DNA of 64,000 bases. Origin: Altericroceibacterium spongiae. GTDB taxonomy: Bacteria > Pseudomonadota > Alphaproteobacteria > Sphingomonadales > Sphingomonadaceae. Positions 28,029 to 35,571 of this stretch are shown piece by piece. The notes below the pieces were generated by a model, which saw only the letters and a program-made list of their open reading frames with translations, ran no database searches and was not told the origin of the DNA. The DNA lies in assembly GCF_003610805.1 (NCBI RefSeq), contig NZ_RAPF01000006.1:62001-126000 (forward strand), read 5' to 3'. Both the position numbers and the translations under genes were made by a program. How positions within the stretch are numbered: the stretch's first letter is position 1; each line of letters opens with the position of its first letter.

Positions 28029-28817
28029 GTGGCAGCCGAACAGGCCAAAATCGACCCGATGCACCAGTTTTCGATCGAACCGCTTTTCGGTTCGCATAAC
28101 TGGGAGCTGGGCGGGTATAATATCGCTTTCACGAATAGTGCGCTGTGGATGGGCATTGCTGCCTTCGCGCTCTGGCTGTTTGTTTTCGGTGGCATGAAGC
28201 GCCAATTGGTGCCGGGCCGCTGGCAAATGGCGGTGGAAAGTTTCACCGGTTTTGTCGATGACATGCTGGAAGCGAATATTGGCAAGGCCGGCCGCAAATA
28301 TGTGCCCTATGTCTTCTCGCTTTTCATGTTCATCCTCTTTGCCAATCTGCTGGGCTTATTCCCGCTGGGCATTGTGGGCGTCCATCCTTTCACCTTTACA
28401 AGCCACTTTACTGTTACCGGCATTCTTGCACTGATCTCTTTTTCGATCGTGCTGGTGGTCGGTTTCGCGAAGCACGGCTTCCACTTTTTCTCGCTCTTCA
28501 TTCCGCACGGTACGCCCGTGGTGATGATGCCGCTGATTTTCTTCGTCGAGCTGGCCAGTTTCATGGTGCGTCCGTTCAGCCTCGCGCTGCGTCTTTTCGT
28601 GGCGATGATGGCCGGGCACCTTCTTCTGGAAGTTCTGTCGAGCTTCGTGATCGCCGGTTTTAACGGTGGTCTCGGCACGAGCATCATTGTGGTGATTCCG
28701 ACTTTCCTGCTGATGATCGCGATCTGCGCGTTGGAGATTCTGGTCGCGGGCATCCAGGCATATGTTTTCGCTTTGTTGACGTCGCTTTACATCAACGACG
28801 CTGAAAACCTTCACTGA
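28029..28817 (+). CDS. atpB: F-type ATP synthase subunit a
   Basis: A 262-residue, multi-TM Fo subunit forming the proton half-channels. The essential Arg lies in PFSLALRLFVAMMAGHLLL (about residue 190). The C-terminal ALEILVAGIQAYVFALLTSLYI is typical. It starts with GTG at 28029. It sits in the operon atpI-B-E-F'-F, while the F1 genes are elsewhere, as usual in alphaproteobacteria. Confidence 0.96.
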   Translation: MAAEQAKIDPMHQFSIEPLFGSHNWELGGYNIAFTNSALWMGIAAFALWLFVFGGMKRQLVPGRWQMAVESFTGFVDDMLEANIGKAGRKYVPYVFSLFMFILFANLLGLFPLGIVGVHPFTFTSHFTVTGILALISFSIVLVVGFAKHGFHFFSLFIPHGTPVVMMPLIFFVELASFMVRPFSLALRLFVAMMAGHLLLEVLSSFVIAGFNGGLGTSIIVVIPTFLLMIAICALEILVAGIQAYVFALLTSLYINDAENLH

Positions 28818-28860
28818 GTTTGAGAACCAACTTACACGAATTAAGCAAAGGAGTTTAGTA

Positions 28861-29088
28861 ATGGACGCAGAAGCTGCAAAGCTGCTCGGTGCTGGCCTTG
28901 CCGCGATTGGCGCAGGCCTTGCCTCGCTGGGCGTGGGTAATGTTTTCGCCAAGTTCCTCGAAGGCGCACTACGTAATCCGGGCGCTGCTGACGCACAGCA
29001 GGGCCGCCTGTTCATCGGCTTCGCCGCCGCTGAACTTCTCGGTCTGCTGTCCTTCGTTGTCGCGATCATTTTGCTGTTCGTCGCCTGA
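28861..29088 (+). CDS. atpE: F-type ATP synthase subunit c
   Basis: A 75-residue hairpin of two TM helices joined by the polar loop (ALRNPGAADAQ). The proton-carrying Glu lies in GFAAAELLGLLSFV in the second helix. The Gly/Ala-rich first helix (GLAAIGAGLASLGVG) is typical. AAAGGAG precedes the ATG. Confidence 0.96.
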   Translation: MDAEAAKLLGAGLAAIGAGLASLGVGNVFAKFLEGALRNPGAADAQQGRLFIGFAAAELLGLLSFVVAIILLFVA

Positions 29089-29175
29089 TTGTCGACTGAC
29101 ACGTACTGAAAGAACCGGCCGGGCCTGTTCCGGCCGGATCTCTCATTTGTTCCCGCACAATTTCGGACCTGACCG

Positions 29176-29670
29176 ATGCCCCAGATAGCACAGCTCGCTG
29201 ATACATATTCGAGCCAGATTTTCTGGCTGCTGGTCTTCTTTGGCCTGGTCTTCTTCATTGTCGGCCGTGGCATGGTGCCCAAGGTGATGGACACCGTTTC
29301 CATGCGCGACAAGCAGATTTCAGATGACCTTTCGGCCGCTGAAGCTGCTCGCAACGAAGCCAATGCACAGGAAGAAGCCTGGCGTAAGCGGGAAAATGAA
29401 AACCGTGCTCAGGCGCATGCTCTGGTGCATGACGCCAAGACGAAAGCTGCGCATGAGACAGAGCAGAAGCTCGCTGCTGCGCAGGAAAAGATCGATGCAC
29501 GGCTTGCCGAAGCAGAAGCCCGTATCGAGGCCGCTCGTGCCGATGCGGCTTCGGAAATTCAGTCTGTCGCCAGTGATGCTGCGCAGGATATCGTCATGCG
29601 CCTCACCGGCATGCAGATTGCCAAAGACAATGCCTCGGCAGCGGTTAAGAAAGCTATGATCCATGGCTAA
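29176..29670 (+). CDS. atpF2: F-type ATP synthase subunit b'
   Basis: A 164-residue stator subunit. One N-terminal TM segment (SQIFWLLVFFGLVFFIVG) is followed by a long Ala/Glu/Lys-rich coiled coil. Alphaproteobacteria have two diverged b subunits, and the first one after atpE is normally b'. It overlaps the next gene by 8 bp. Confidence 0.9.
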   Translation: MPQIAQLADTYSSQIFWLLVFFGLVFFIVGRGMVPKVMDTVSMRDKQISDDLSAAEAARNEANAQEEAWRKRENENRAQAHALVHDAKTKAAHETEQKLAAAQEKIDARLAEAEARIEAARADAASEIQSVASDAAQDIVMRLTGMQIAKDNASAAVKKAMIHG

Positions 29671-30244
29671 TTCGTCTGAAACACTCTTCACGACCCAGGA
29701 TACCGAAGCGGAAACGCATGCTTCCGTGGCGCATCATGAGGGGGGTGAACATGCGATAGAGCCCACAGCATTCGGTCTCGAAGCCTATCAATGGGTTTCA
29801 GTGGCTATGCTGGTTCTGCTGCTGATTGCCTTTCTGGGTGGCAAGGTTCACAAGTCGATCGGGGGCGGGCTGGACAGCCGTATCGCTTCCATTCGCGAAC
29901 AGCTCGACGAAGCGAAAAAGCTGCGTGCCGAAGCAGAAGCTTTGCGGCAGGAATATGCTGACAAGATTGCCGGAGCGGAGAAAGACGCTGCGGCGATGCT
30001 CGATCATGCCCGGACCGAAGCTTCCGCTATTGTCGAGCGAGCTCAGGCCGATACGGAAGCTACGATTGCCCGTCGTCAGCAGATGGCCGAAGACAAGATC
30101 GCTGCTGCGGAACGCGGTGCGGTGGAAGATCTTCGGGCCGAAGCAGCTTCGGCTGCGGCGCTGGCTGCTCGCGGTTTGATCGCTGAAAATTACAAGGCGG
30201 ATGCCGACCGGCAAAAAGTGGATGAAGCCATCGCCGGTTTGTGA
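29663..30244 (+). CDS. atpF: F-type ATP synthase subunit b
   Basis: A 193-residue second stator subunit. It has an N-terminal extension of about 30 residues rich in Glu/His, a TM helix (WVSVAMLVLLLIAFLGGKV) and a coiled coil rich in Ala/Glu/Arg to the end. It is the last gene of the Fo operon, followed by a strong terminator. Confidence 0.9.
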   Translation: MANSSETLFTTQDTEAETHASVAHHEGGEHAIEPTAFGLEAYQWVSVAMLVLLLIAFLGGKVHKSIGGGLDSRIASIREQLDEAKKLRAEAEALRQEYADKIAGAEKDAAAMLDHARTEASAIVERAQADTEATIARRQQMAEDKIAAAERGAVEDLRAEAASAAALAARGLIAENYKADADRQKVDEAIAGL

Positions 30245-30267
30245 CGGGTTTCGGCTTTTGCTGACAG

Positions 30268-30294
30268 AAAAGGCGGCTTTCGGGCCGCCTTTTT
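30268..30294 (+). terminator. Intrinsic terminator of the atp Fo operon
   Basis: A 10-bp stem (AAAAGGCGGC at 30268-30277, GCCGCCTTTT at 30284-30293) with a 6-nt loop ends in a T-run, 24 nt after the atpF stop. Confidence 0.9.
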
Positions 30295-30438
30295 CGTATC
30301 CGGAGCAGATTCCGGGACCGATGCTTTATTCGCTAAAGCCCGAAATTGCGTCGTTTTTCCGACAGGATACCGATCATATCCAGACGGGGCGCTGAACGGC
30401 ACCGAACGGGGCCAGACCGGCCCGCAACAGAGCCATAA

Positions 30439-30455
30439 GGCCCTGCAACAGGGCC
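30439..30455 (-). terminator. Weak hairpin downstream of gloB
   Basis: GGCCCTG (30439-30445) pairs with CAGGGCC (30449-30455) around a 3-nt loop, just after the gloB stop on the minus strand. There are only two T residues beyond it. It may end the gloB transcript. Confidence 0.35.
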
Positions 30456-30463
30456 AGAAGACG

Positions 30464-31228
30464 TCAGAAGGTGTCCTTGGCCGCTCTGAGCGCAGCAAAT
30501 GTCTCGGCGGGTGTCGTGCCGCCCCAGCGTTTCTGCATGGCCGGATCGTCTGCCCGCAGGAAAGGATTGGTGGCCAGTTCCCGGCTCAGCAGAGTGGGGA
30601 CGGTCGGCCTGTCGCTTTCGCGCATGGCCTTCACCTCCGCGGCATAGGATTCGAGCGCCCGATTGCCGGGATCGGCATGGAGCGCGAAGCGGGCATTGGC
30701 TGCGGTATATTCATGCGCGCAATAAATCAGCGTATCGGCAGGCAGCGCCTTCAGCCGCGAGAGGCTTTCCCAGAATTGCGGCGCGGTGCCTTCGAACATT
30801 CGCCCGCAGCCCAGTGCAAAGAGCGAATCGCCGACAAAGGCGAAACCGGCTGCGGGGAGGAAATAGGCGACATGGCCCAAAGTATGCCCGCCGACATCGA
30901 TCACCTCTGCGCTGTAATCGCCGATGCGGACCGAATCGCCTTGCCCGACCTGCCGGTCGATCCCGGCAATCTTCGCCGCATCGCCGGCCGGAGCGGTGAT
31001 GGTGCAGCCGGTGGCAGCCTTGATCGCTTCATTGCCGCCTGCATGGTCGGGATGCCAGTGCGTGTTCCAGATCTGCGTGATCTGCCAGCCTCTGGCGCCA
31101 GCTTCGCGCAGATAGGTATCGGCATCGGGTGTATCGATGCAGACCGTTTCTCCGCTCGCCGAATCGTGCAGCAGATAGCCGTAATTGTCCGACAGGCAGG
31201 GGAACTGATGAATGGTGAGGCCGCTCAT
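30464..31228 (-). CDS. gloB: Hydroxyacylglutathione hydrolase (glyoxalase II)
   Basis: A 254-residue metallo-beta-lactamase-fold hydrolase that releases D-lactate from S-lactoylglutathione. The metal ligands are in THWHPDHAGG, GGHTLGHVAY and FVGDSLFALGCGR, and the glutathione-binding C-terminal part has CAHEYTAANARFA. The ATG (MSGLTIHQF) overlaps the stop of the GFA gene by 4 bp. The frame extends further upstream but reads the GFA gene out of phase. Confidence 0.94.
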   Translation of the reverse strand: MSGLTIHQFPCLSDNYGYLLHDSASGETVCIDTPDADTYLREAGARGWQITQIWNTHWHPDHAGGNEAIKAATGCTITAPAGDAAKIAGIDRQVGQGDSVRIGDYSAEVIDVGGHTLGHVAYFLPAAGFAFVGDSLFALGCGRMFEGTAPQFWESLSRLKALPADTLIYCAHEYTAANARFALHADPGNRALESYAAEVKAMRESDRPTVPTLLSRELATNPFLRADDPAMQKRWGGTTPAETFAALRAAKDTF

Positions 31229-31656
31229 TTGCCGTCCAGTCCTCTTTCGAAAGCCACCATATTGTCCGGGAGAGTAACCCAGCCATGCCGGTCCTGTCCC
31301 CAGACGGAGCGGGCCGCAGGCGGAAAAGCCGGATCGGCGAAAGCCCCGACCGGAATGCCGGCAATCTCCGGCTTGCGGCTCATGGTGACATAAAGCGTGC
31401 TGCCGCATTGCGGGCAGAACGCATTGGTGATCGTGCCGCCCGTTGCGGTTCCGCGCGAATAGCTCCGCGTCTCTCCCGTCAGGCTGACGGATTCGCGAGG
31501 GTAATAGGCGATGGTGCCGAAAGGGGAACCGGTGCGGCGCTGACAGTCGCTGCAATGGCACAGCACCGTCATGGGCGCGGCATCGGCAGGCACGGTCGCG
31601 GTGAGCGCACCGCACTGGCAACGGGCTTCATGTGAAGGAGGGGAGGTATCGGTCAT
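31225..31656 (-). CDS. GFA family (glutathione-dependent formaldehyde-activating enzyme-like) protein
   Basis: A 143-residue zinc protein with the GFA/CENP-V fold: CQCGAL at the N-terminus, CHCSDCQRRTGSPFG in the middle and FCPQCGSTLYV, giving the usual zinc-binding Cys set. The family name comes from Gfa, which was proposed to form S-hydroxymethylglutathione, but for most members the activity is unproven. Cotranscription with gloB suggests a role in glutathione-linked aldehyde handling. Confidence 0.82.
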   Translation of the reverse strand: MTDTSPPSHEARCQCGALTATVPADAAPMTVLCHCSDCQRRTGSPFGTIAYYPRESVSLTGETRSYSRGTATGGTITNAFCPQCGSTLYVTMSRKPEIAGIPVGAFADPAFPPAARSVWGQDRHGWVTLPDNMVAFERGLDGK

Positions 31657-31756
31657 ACCCCTTTGTAGACCATTCCACTGTTGGGCCGAAGGGGCATTTC
31701 AGAGCCTGCATGGCCATGACCGGGGATACCGCCCGTTTGGGGCGCACAGACAAAGA

Positions 31757-31789
31757 AAAAGCCCGGCAGCGCAAAGCTGCCGGGCTTTT
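31757..31789. terminator. Bidirectional intrinsic terminator after rpsA
   Basis: A perfect 14-bp stem (31757-31770 with 31776-31789, loop GCAAA) is flanked by A-run and T-run, so it works on both strands. On the minus strand it ends the rpsA transcript 34 nt after the stop. Confidence 0.92.
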
Positions 31790-31822
31790 CATGAAACCTG
31801 TAAAGGTTCCGTGGGGAGGAAC

Positions 31823-33523
31823 TTAGTCCTGCTGTTTCAGGGCTTCGCCCAGAATATCGCCCAGCGATGCACCCGAGTCGGACGAACCGTACTGAGCCAC
31901 AGCCTGCTTTTCTTCGGCGATCTGGCGAGCCTTGACCGAGAAGTTGGGCTTCTTCGAACGGTCGAAACCGGTGACCATGGCATCGATCTTCTGACCGGTC
32001 TGGAAGCGATCGGGACGCTGTTCGTCACGGTCACGGCCAAGATCCGAACGCTTGATGAAGCCGGTCGCGCCGTCGTCGCCCACCTGCACTTCGAGGCCGC
32101 CATCGCGGACTTCGAGAACGGTGACAGTGACGGTGGAACCGCGCTTGAGCGTGTCGGAAGAGCCAGCGGCTGCCGGAGCACCCTTTTCGAGCTGCTTCAT
32201 GCCCAGGCTGATGCGTTCCTTCTCGACATCGACGTCGAGAACCACGGCTTCGACTTCTTCACCCTTGCGGTGCAGGGCAAGGGCGTCTTCACCCGAAATG
32301 CCCCATGCGATGTCGGACATGTGAACCATGCCGTCCACATCGCCATCGAGACCGATGAACAGGCCGAATTCGGTAGCATTCTTGACTTCGCCCTTGACGG
32401 TCGAGCCGATCGGATGCTTCTCGGCGAATTCTTCCCACGGATTGCGCTGTGCCTGCTTGAGGCCGAGGCTGATGCGACGCTTGTCGGCATCGACTTCGAG
32501 CACGACCACTTCGACTTCCTGCGAGGTCGAAACGATCTTGCCGGGGTGAACGTTCTTCTTGGTCCAGCTCATTTCGGAAACATGGACAAGGCCTTCGATG
32601 CCCGGTTCCAGTTCCACGAAAGCACCATATTCGGTGATGTTGGTGACCTGACCGGAAACCTTCATGCCCACCGGATATTTGGCGGCAACGCCTTCCCACG
32701 GATCGCTTTCGAGCTGCTTCATGCCCAGGCTGATGCGCTGCGTATCGGCATTGATGCGGATGATCTGAACCGTTGCGGTGTCGCCGATATTGACGACTTC
32801 GCTCGGGTGGTTGACCCGCTTGTAGCTCATATCGGTGACGTGGAGCAGGCCGTCGATACCGCCAAGATCCACGAAAGCACCGTAATCGGTGATGTTCTTG
32901 ACGACACCGTCGATCACCTGACCTTCGGACAGCTTGTCGATCAGTTCGCTGCGCTGTTCGGCGCGGGTTTCTTCCAGAACGGCGCGACGCGAAACGACGA
33001 TATTGCCGCGGCGACGGTCCATTTTGAGGATCTGGAAAGGCTGCGGCATGTCCATCAGCGGGGTGACATCGCGCACGGGGCGGATATCGACCTGGCTGCC
33101 GGGCAGGAAGGCCACGGCGCCGTCGAGATCGACGGTGAAGCCGCCCTTGACGCGGCCGAAGATGCGGCCTTCGACGCGCTTGCCTTCGCCGAATTCGCTT
33201 TCCAGCTTGTCCCAGGCGGCTTCGCGGCGGGCGCGGTCGCGGCTGAGCATGGCTTCGCCATCGGCATTTTCGACGCGGTCGACATAGACTTCGACTTCGG
33301 AGCCGACGGTGAGACCGTGATCGTCTTCACCGCGCATGAATTCCCTGAGAGAGATACGGCCTTCGCTCTTGAGGCCGACATCGACGAGAGCCATGCCGTT
33401 TTCGATGGCGGTAACGGTGCCCTTGACGACCCGGCCTTCGAAGCCGCCATCGTCGGCAGAGCCGAGCTGTTCGTCGAGAAGAGCCGCGAAATCATCGCGG
33501 GTTGGATGTGGCGCAGTTGCCAT
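31823..33523 (-). CDS. rpsA: 30S ribosomal protein S1
   Basis: A 566-residue protein made of six S1/OB repeats. Repeat signatures recur as GAFVDLGGIDGLLHVTDMSY, GAFVELEPGIEGLVHVSEMS and FGLFIGLDGDVDGMVHMSD. The N-terminal repeats bind the ribosome and the others bind mRNA. rpsA normally directly follows cmk in proteobacteria. Here about 2 kb with a reverse-transcriptase gene separates them. On the opposite strand a frame runs open through the whole gene, which is a codon-bias shadow. Confidence 0.97.
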   Translation of the reverse strand: MATAPHPTRDDFAALLDEQLGSADDGGFEGRVVKGTVTAIENGMALVDVGLKSEGRISLREFMRGEDDHGLTVGSEVEVYVDRVENADGEAMLSRDRARREAAWDKLESEFGEGKRVEGRIFGRVKGGFTVDLDGAVAFLPGSQVDIRPVRDVTPLMDMPQPFQILKMDRRRGNIVVSRRAVLEETRAEQRSELIDKLSEGQVIDGVVKNITDYGAFVDLGGIDGLLHVTDMSYKRVNHPSEVVNIGDTATVQIIRINADTQRISLGMKQLESDPWEGVAAKYPVGMKVSGQVTNITEYGAFVELEPGIEGLVHVSEMSWTKKNVHPGKIVSTSQEVEVVVLEVDADKRRISLGLKQAQRNPWEEFAEKHPIGSTVKGEVKNATEFGLFIGLDGDVDGMVHMSDIAWGISGEDALALHRKGEEVEAVVLDVDVEKERISLGMKQLEKGAPAAAGSSDTLKRGSTVTVTVLEVRDGGLEVQVGDDGATGFIKRSDLGRDRDEQRPDRFQTGQKIDAMVTGFDRSKKPNFSVKARQIAEEKQAVAQYGSSDSGASLGDILGEALKQQD

Positions 33524-33812
33524 AGAGGTAGGATTCCTAACTTCACATTATTCCGGCCAGGCGGTTGTCTCCGCTGGTCTTTTGGCCGAACTGTCCGCAT
33601 GGCCGGATGCCGCTGCGAACGTCTTTCGGACAGGCGACTGTTCAGGAATGGCTAAAGGCGTGTCCACGCCGGACGAAGCGGGCGGGAACTGCGATCCGAA
33701 TTGTCCTTGAAAGACCGTCTTACGCGGCCCTGCCACTTCCGAAGCGGGCCGCAAACCCGTCAGACGGGCCGCGCCTTACTGGATGCAGCGAGGAAATGCA
33801 AGGTTCGGGTTT
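33524..33812. other. rpsA leader and 3' end of the RT island, non-coding
   Basis: About 290 nt between the RT stop and the rpsA start. The half nearest rpsA is GC-rich with several complementary segments (for example GCGGCCC at 33724-33730 with GGGCCGC at 33746-33752), and likely holds the rpsA promoter and leader. A small hairpin at 33756-33768 followed on the minus strand by TTT could be a weak RT terminator. Composition shifts to AT-rich at about 33800. No gene seen. Confidence 0.4.
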
Positions 33813-35279
33813 TTATTTGCTCAACTGCTGCTCTATTATACGCTTGGTATCTGGCTTGAAAAACTTCAGCTGCTTGAATATCGGGCTACCTTTCGATCCA
33901 AACGTTTCTGAAGCACGGCGAGCATAGGTCCAGAAAGTCCAGTTTTTAACAGATTGATTTTTATCAAAATCCTGCACTTTCATGAATTTCTGAAAAAATA
34001 GATCGAAATTGAACATGTCAGTTAATTCATGCTGATTTTTGCTGGCATATCTTTTTTTATGTTTTGAAGAAAAAGCATAAGCGGAAGATGTCAGCTTTCT
34101 CCGTAAATTGGCTAGAGTTAAATCTCTAAGGAAAACTTTCTGCCCGTCAAAGCGGAAGCCTAAGTATTCTAACCCATTCTTACCAGATCCTCTAACACAT
34201 TCGCATAAGATTTTATCTTTATAGTTTTTCTTAAACCTGTGAATGCTAGATTTATTTTTGTTAATTTTTATTTCTACTCCGAATGATGAAATTGATTTGA
34301 TTATATCATCTTCTATTCTGTTTGCTAAATCGATATCTAGCGTGTCGAGAACAATAAGTATGTCGTCCGAGTATCGGTATGACCGACCTCCGTGTTGCGT
34401 TGCTATTTTTTTAAGAAAGCAGTCAAAGTCTAACATGTACATATTAGCGATTAAATCACTAATCGGTGTTCCTTGAGGAATTCCGTAAGCATTAGAATTT
34501 TTATTTATTATAGACGGAACGGGGCCTTTGCCTGAAATTTTTTCCCTAAATACTGAAGGCTTGCATAACTGCTTAGGCATATCTTTGTAAGAATTTAAAA
34601 ATCCATCAATTAGTGCGCCAGTTTTTGATTTTTTCTTCCCGAAATATCCTAAACGCTCATAGGCTTTCTTCTTATCTACCCAGCGATATTTTGTAATAGA
34701 ATTGAATACTGCCAAATGGTCATTTGGTAGTTTTTCAACATTTAAGAGGCTTCGCCAAATTTTTTCAATTCTTTGATGATCTAAAGAATCAAAGAATTTA
34801 GAGATATCTAATGTTATAACTGTGCAATTTTTTAAATGAGAAATGAACTCAAATACATCATTGGCAAAGTCTACGTTGCACTTACCTTTGCCATTAAGGT
34901 TTGGAATTTTTCGATAGGCAATAGGGACTTCGGTAATTTTGAGTTTTTCTAAACGCTTCTCGTATAAAGGCGATAAAATTCTACGATACCGAGCATATAT
35001 ATAAGCATCCCGCCTCGCTGCGTATCGAATTTTACGAATCTTTTTTTTCGGCTTTTTTTTGCTTTTAGGCGTGCGAAATGGCTGCCAACTTTTGGTATAT
35101 TCTATAAGCGGAAAAAAAGCATTCTGAGCTACCTTTTGGGGATCGTTCACTATCTTACGTATTTCAGAAAGCTTTAGTGGAGCGTCGAAGTGGGGATAGT
35201 GTTTTTGATCGCTGCTGGTCGGGCGCCAGTTAGCAGATATATTGGTTGGTTGAGAGGGGGCGGCATCAGTTGTCTTCAT
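33813..35279 (-). CDS. Stand-alone reverse transcriptase, DRT2/UG2-like (candidate antiphage)
   Basis: A 488-residue protein. RT motifs in order: ITLDISKFFDSLDH (catalytic Asp, about residue 155), NAYGIPQGTPISDLIANMYM (RT4), RSYRYSDDILIV (RT5, active site YSDD, about residue 313) and GLEYLGFRFDG (RT7). The N-terminus HYPHFDAPL, the segment GKCNVDFANDVFEFI before the first Asp and LPNDHLAVFNSITKYRWVD after it recall the UG2 (DRT2) group as I remember it. There is no maturase, HNH, integrase, nitrilase or protease domain. Group II intron RNA and retron msr/msd are not seen. The gene is very AT-rich against its GC-rich surroundings, so it is probably acquired. The RT family is sure; the DRT2 label is inference. 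Confidence 0.72.
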   Translation of the reverse strand: MKTTDAAPSQPTNISANWRPTSSDQKHYPHFDAPLKLSEIRKIVNDPQKVAQNAFFPLIEYTKSWQPFRTPKSKKKPKKKIRKIRYAARRDAYIYARYRRILSPLYEKRLEKLKITEVPIAYRKIPNLNGKGKCNVDFANDVFEFISHLKNCTVITLDISKFFDSLDHQRIEKIWRSLLNVEKLPNDHLAVFNSITKYRWVDKKKAYERLGYFGKKKSKTGALIDGFLNSYKDMPKQLCKPSVFREKISGKGPVPSIINKNSNAYGIPQGTPISDLIANMYMLDFDCFLKKIATQHGGRSYRYSDDILIVLDTLDIDLANRIEDDIIKSISSFGVEIKINKNKSSIHRFKKNYKDKILCECVRGSGKNGLEYLGFRFDGQKVFLRDLTLANLRRKLTSSAYAFSSKHKKRYASKNQHELTDMFNFDLFFQKFMKVQDFDKNQSVKNWTFWTYARRASETFGSKGSPIFKQLKFFKPDTKRIIEQQLSK

Positions 35280-35344
35280 CAACTTGTGACCCGCCCCACA
35301 CTATTGTCTCCGAGCCCGACGGCTCTAACCTGAAGAGGTTCGAC

Positions 35345-35494
35345 GATGTCTGTTATACTGTAATTGTCGGGATTGCGAAATATCTCATTGAGAAATTCGG
35401 CCCGATCAAGACGCAGTGTCACAAATTGTACGGATATACCCTAATGGAGGATTCTATCGCACAGATTATGCAAATATGCCTTGACAGTATTAAC
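35345..35494 (+). other. Putative 150-nt stop-free repeat unit ('neo'-like ORF, 50 codons)
   Basis: On the strand complementary to the candidate ncRNA, a frame is open from before 35246 to the TAA at 35498. A 150-nt unit inside it (shown as 35345-35494, exact phase unknown) would, if copied head-to-tail, keep the frame open forever and bring the two promoter boxes together. The peptide looks protein-like: VIVGIAKYLIEKFGPIK, then LYGYTLMEDSIAQIMQI, largely amphipathic. AC occurs at both ends (35343-35344, 35493-35494) with 150-nt offset, so junction AAC/GAT is a natural guess. This is inference by analogy to DRT2 Neo. Confidence 0.4.
35351..35486 (+). promoter_or_regulatory. Split promoter: extended -10 upstream, consensus -35 downstream
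   Basis: An extended -10, TGTTATACT, is at 35351-35359. A perfect -35, TTGACA, is at 35481-35486, i.e. about 120 nt on the wrong side. In linear DNA they cannot form one promoter. Joined across a 150-nt repeat junction the spacer is 8 + 9 = 17 nt, the optimum. Confidence 0.45.
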
Positions 35495-35571
35495 AAATAA
35501 CTCACTTCACGTGATATTTTCTGTCTATGGGAGCAGTTACGTATTCCCAAAGCAGAAATTTAAATTGTTCC

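Larger units (their letters stand above)
35283..35571 (-). ncRNA. Candidate template ncRNA upstream of the reverse transcriptase
   Basis: About 289 nt between the cmk stop and the RT start, with no convincing conventional gene. DRT2-type systems have a structured RNA of roughly this size in exactly this place. On the minus strand several helices can form: a large imperfect stem-loop over 35427-35362 (inner arm TCGGG 35405-35401 with CCCGA 35371-35367, apex CTC-AAT-GAG), AACCT/AGGTT (35340-35336 with 35331-35327) and GAGCC/GGCTC (35325-35321 with 35316-35312). 5' and 3' ends and promoter are not determined. Confidence 0.5.

Noticed and set aside
31571-33655. Plus-strand open frame of 694 codons over rpsA
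   Set aside because: It lies exactly antisense to ribosomal protein S1, has no family-like composition and arises from the strong codon bias of rpsA.
35246-35500. Ordinary 84-codon gene on the plus strand upstream of the RT
   Set aside because: As a normal gene it would start inside the RT gene on the opposite strand and has no ribosome binding site or usable linear promoter. It is better explained as part of the template RNA's complementary frame, so it is reported as the putative repeat unit instead.
33813-35571. Group II intron or retron
   Set aside because: The RT has no maturase or HNH part and lacks retron-specific motifs as I know them; no domain V/VI hairpin or msr/msd-like inverted repeats were seen around it.
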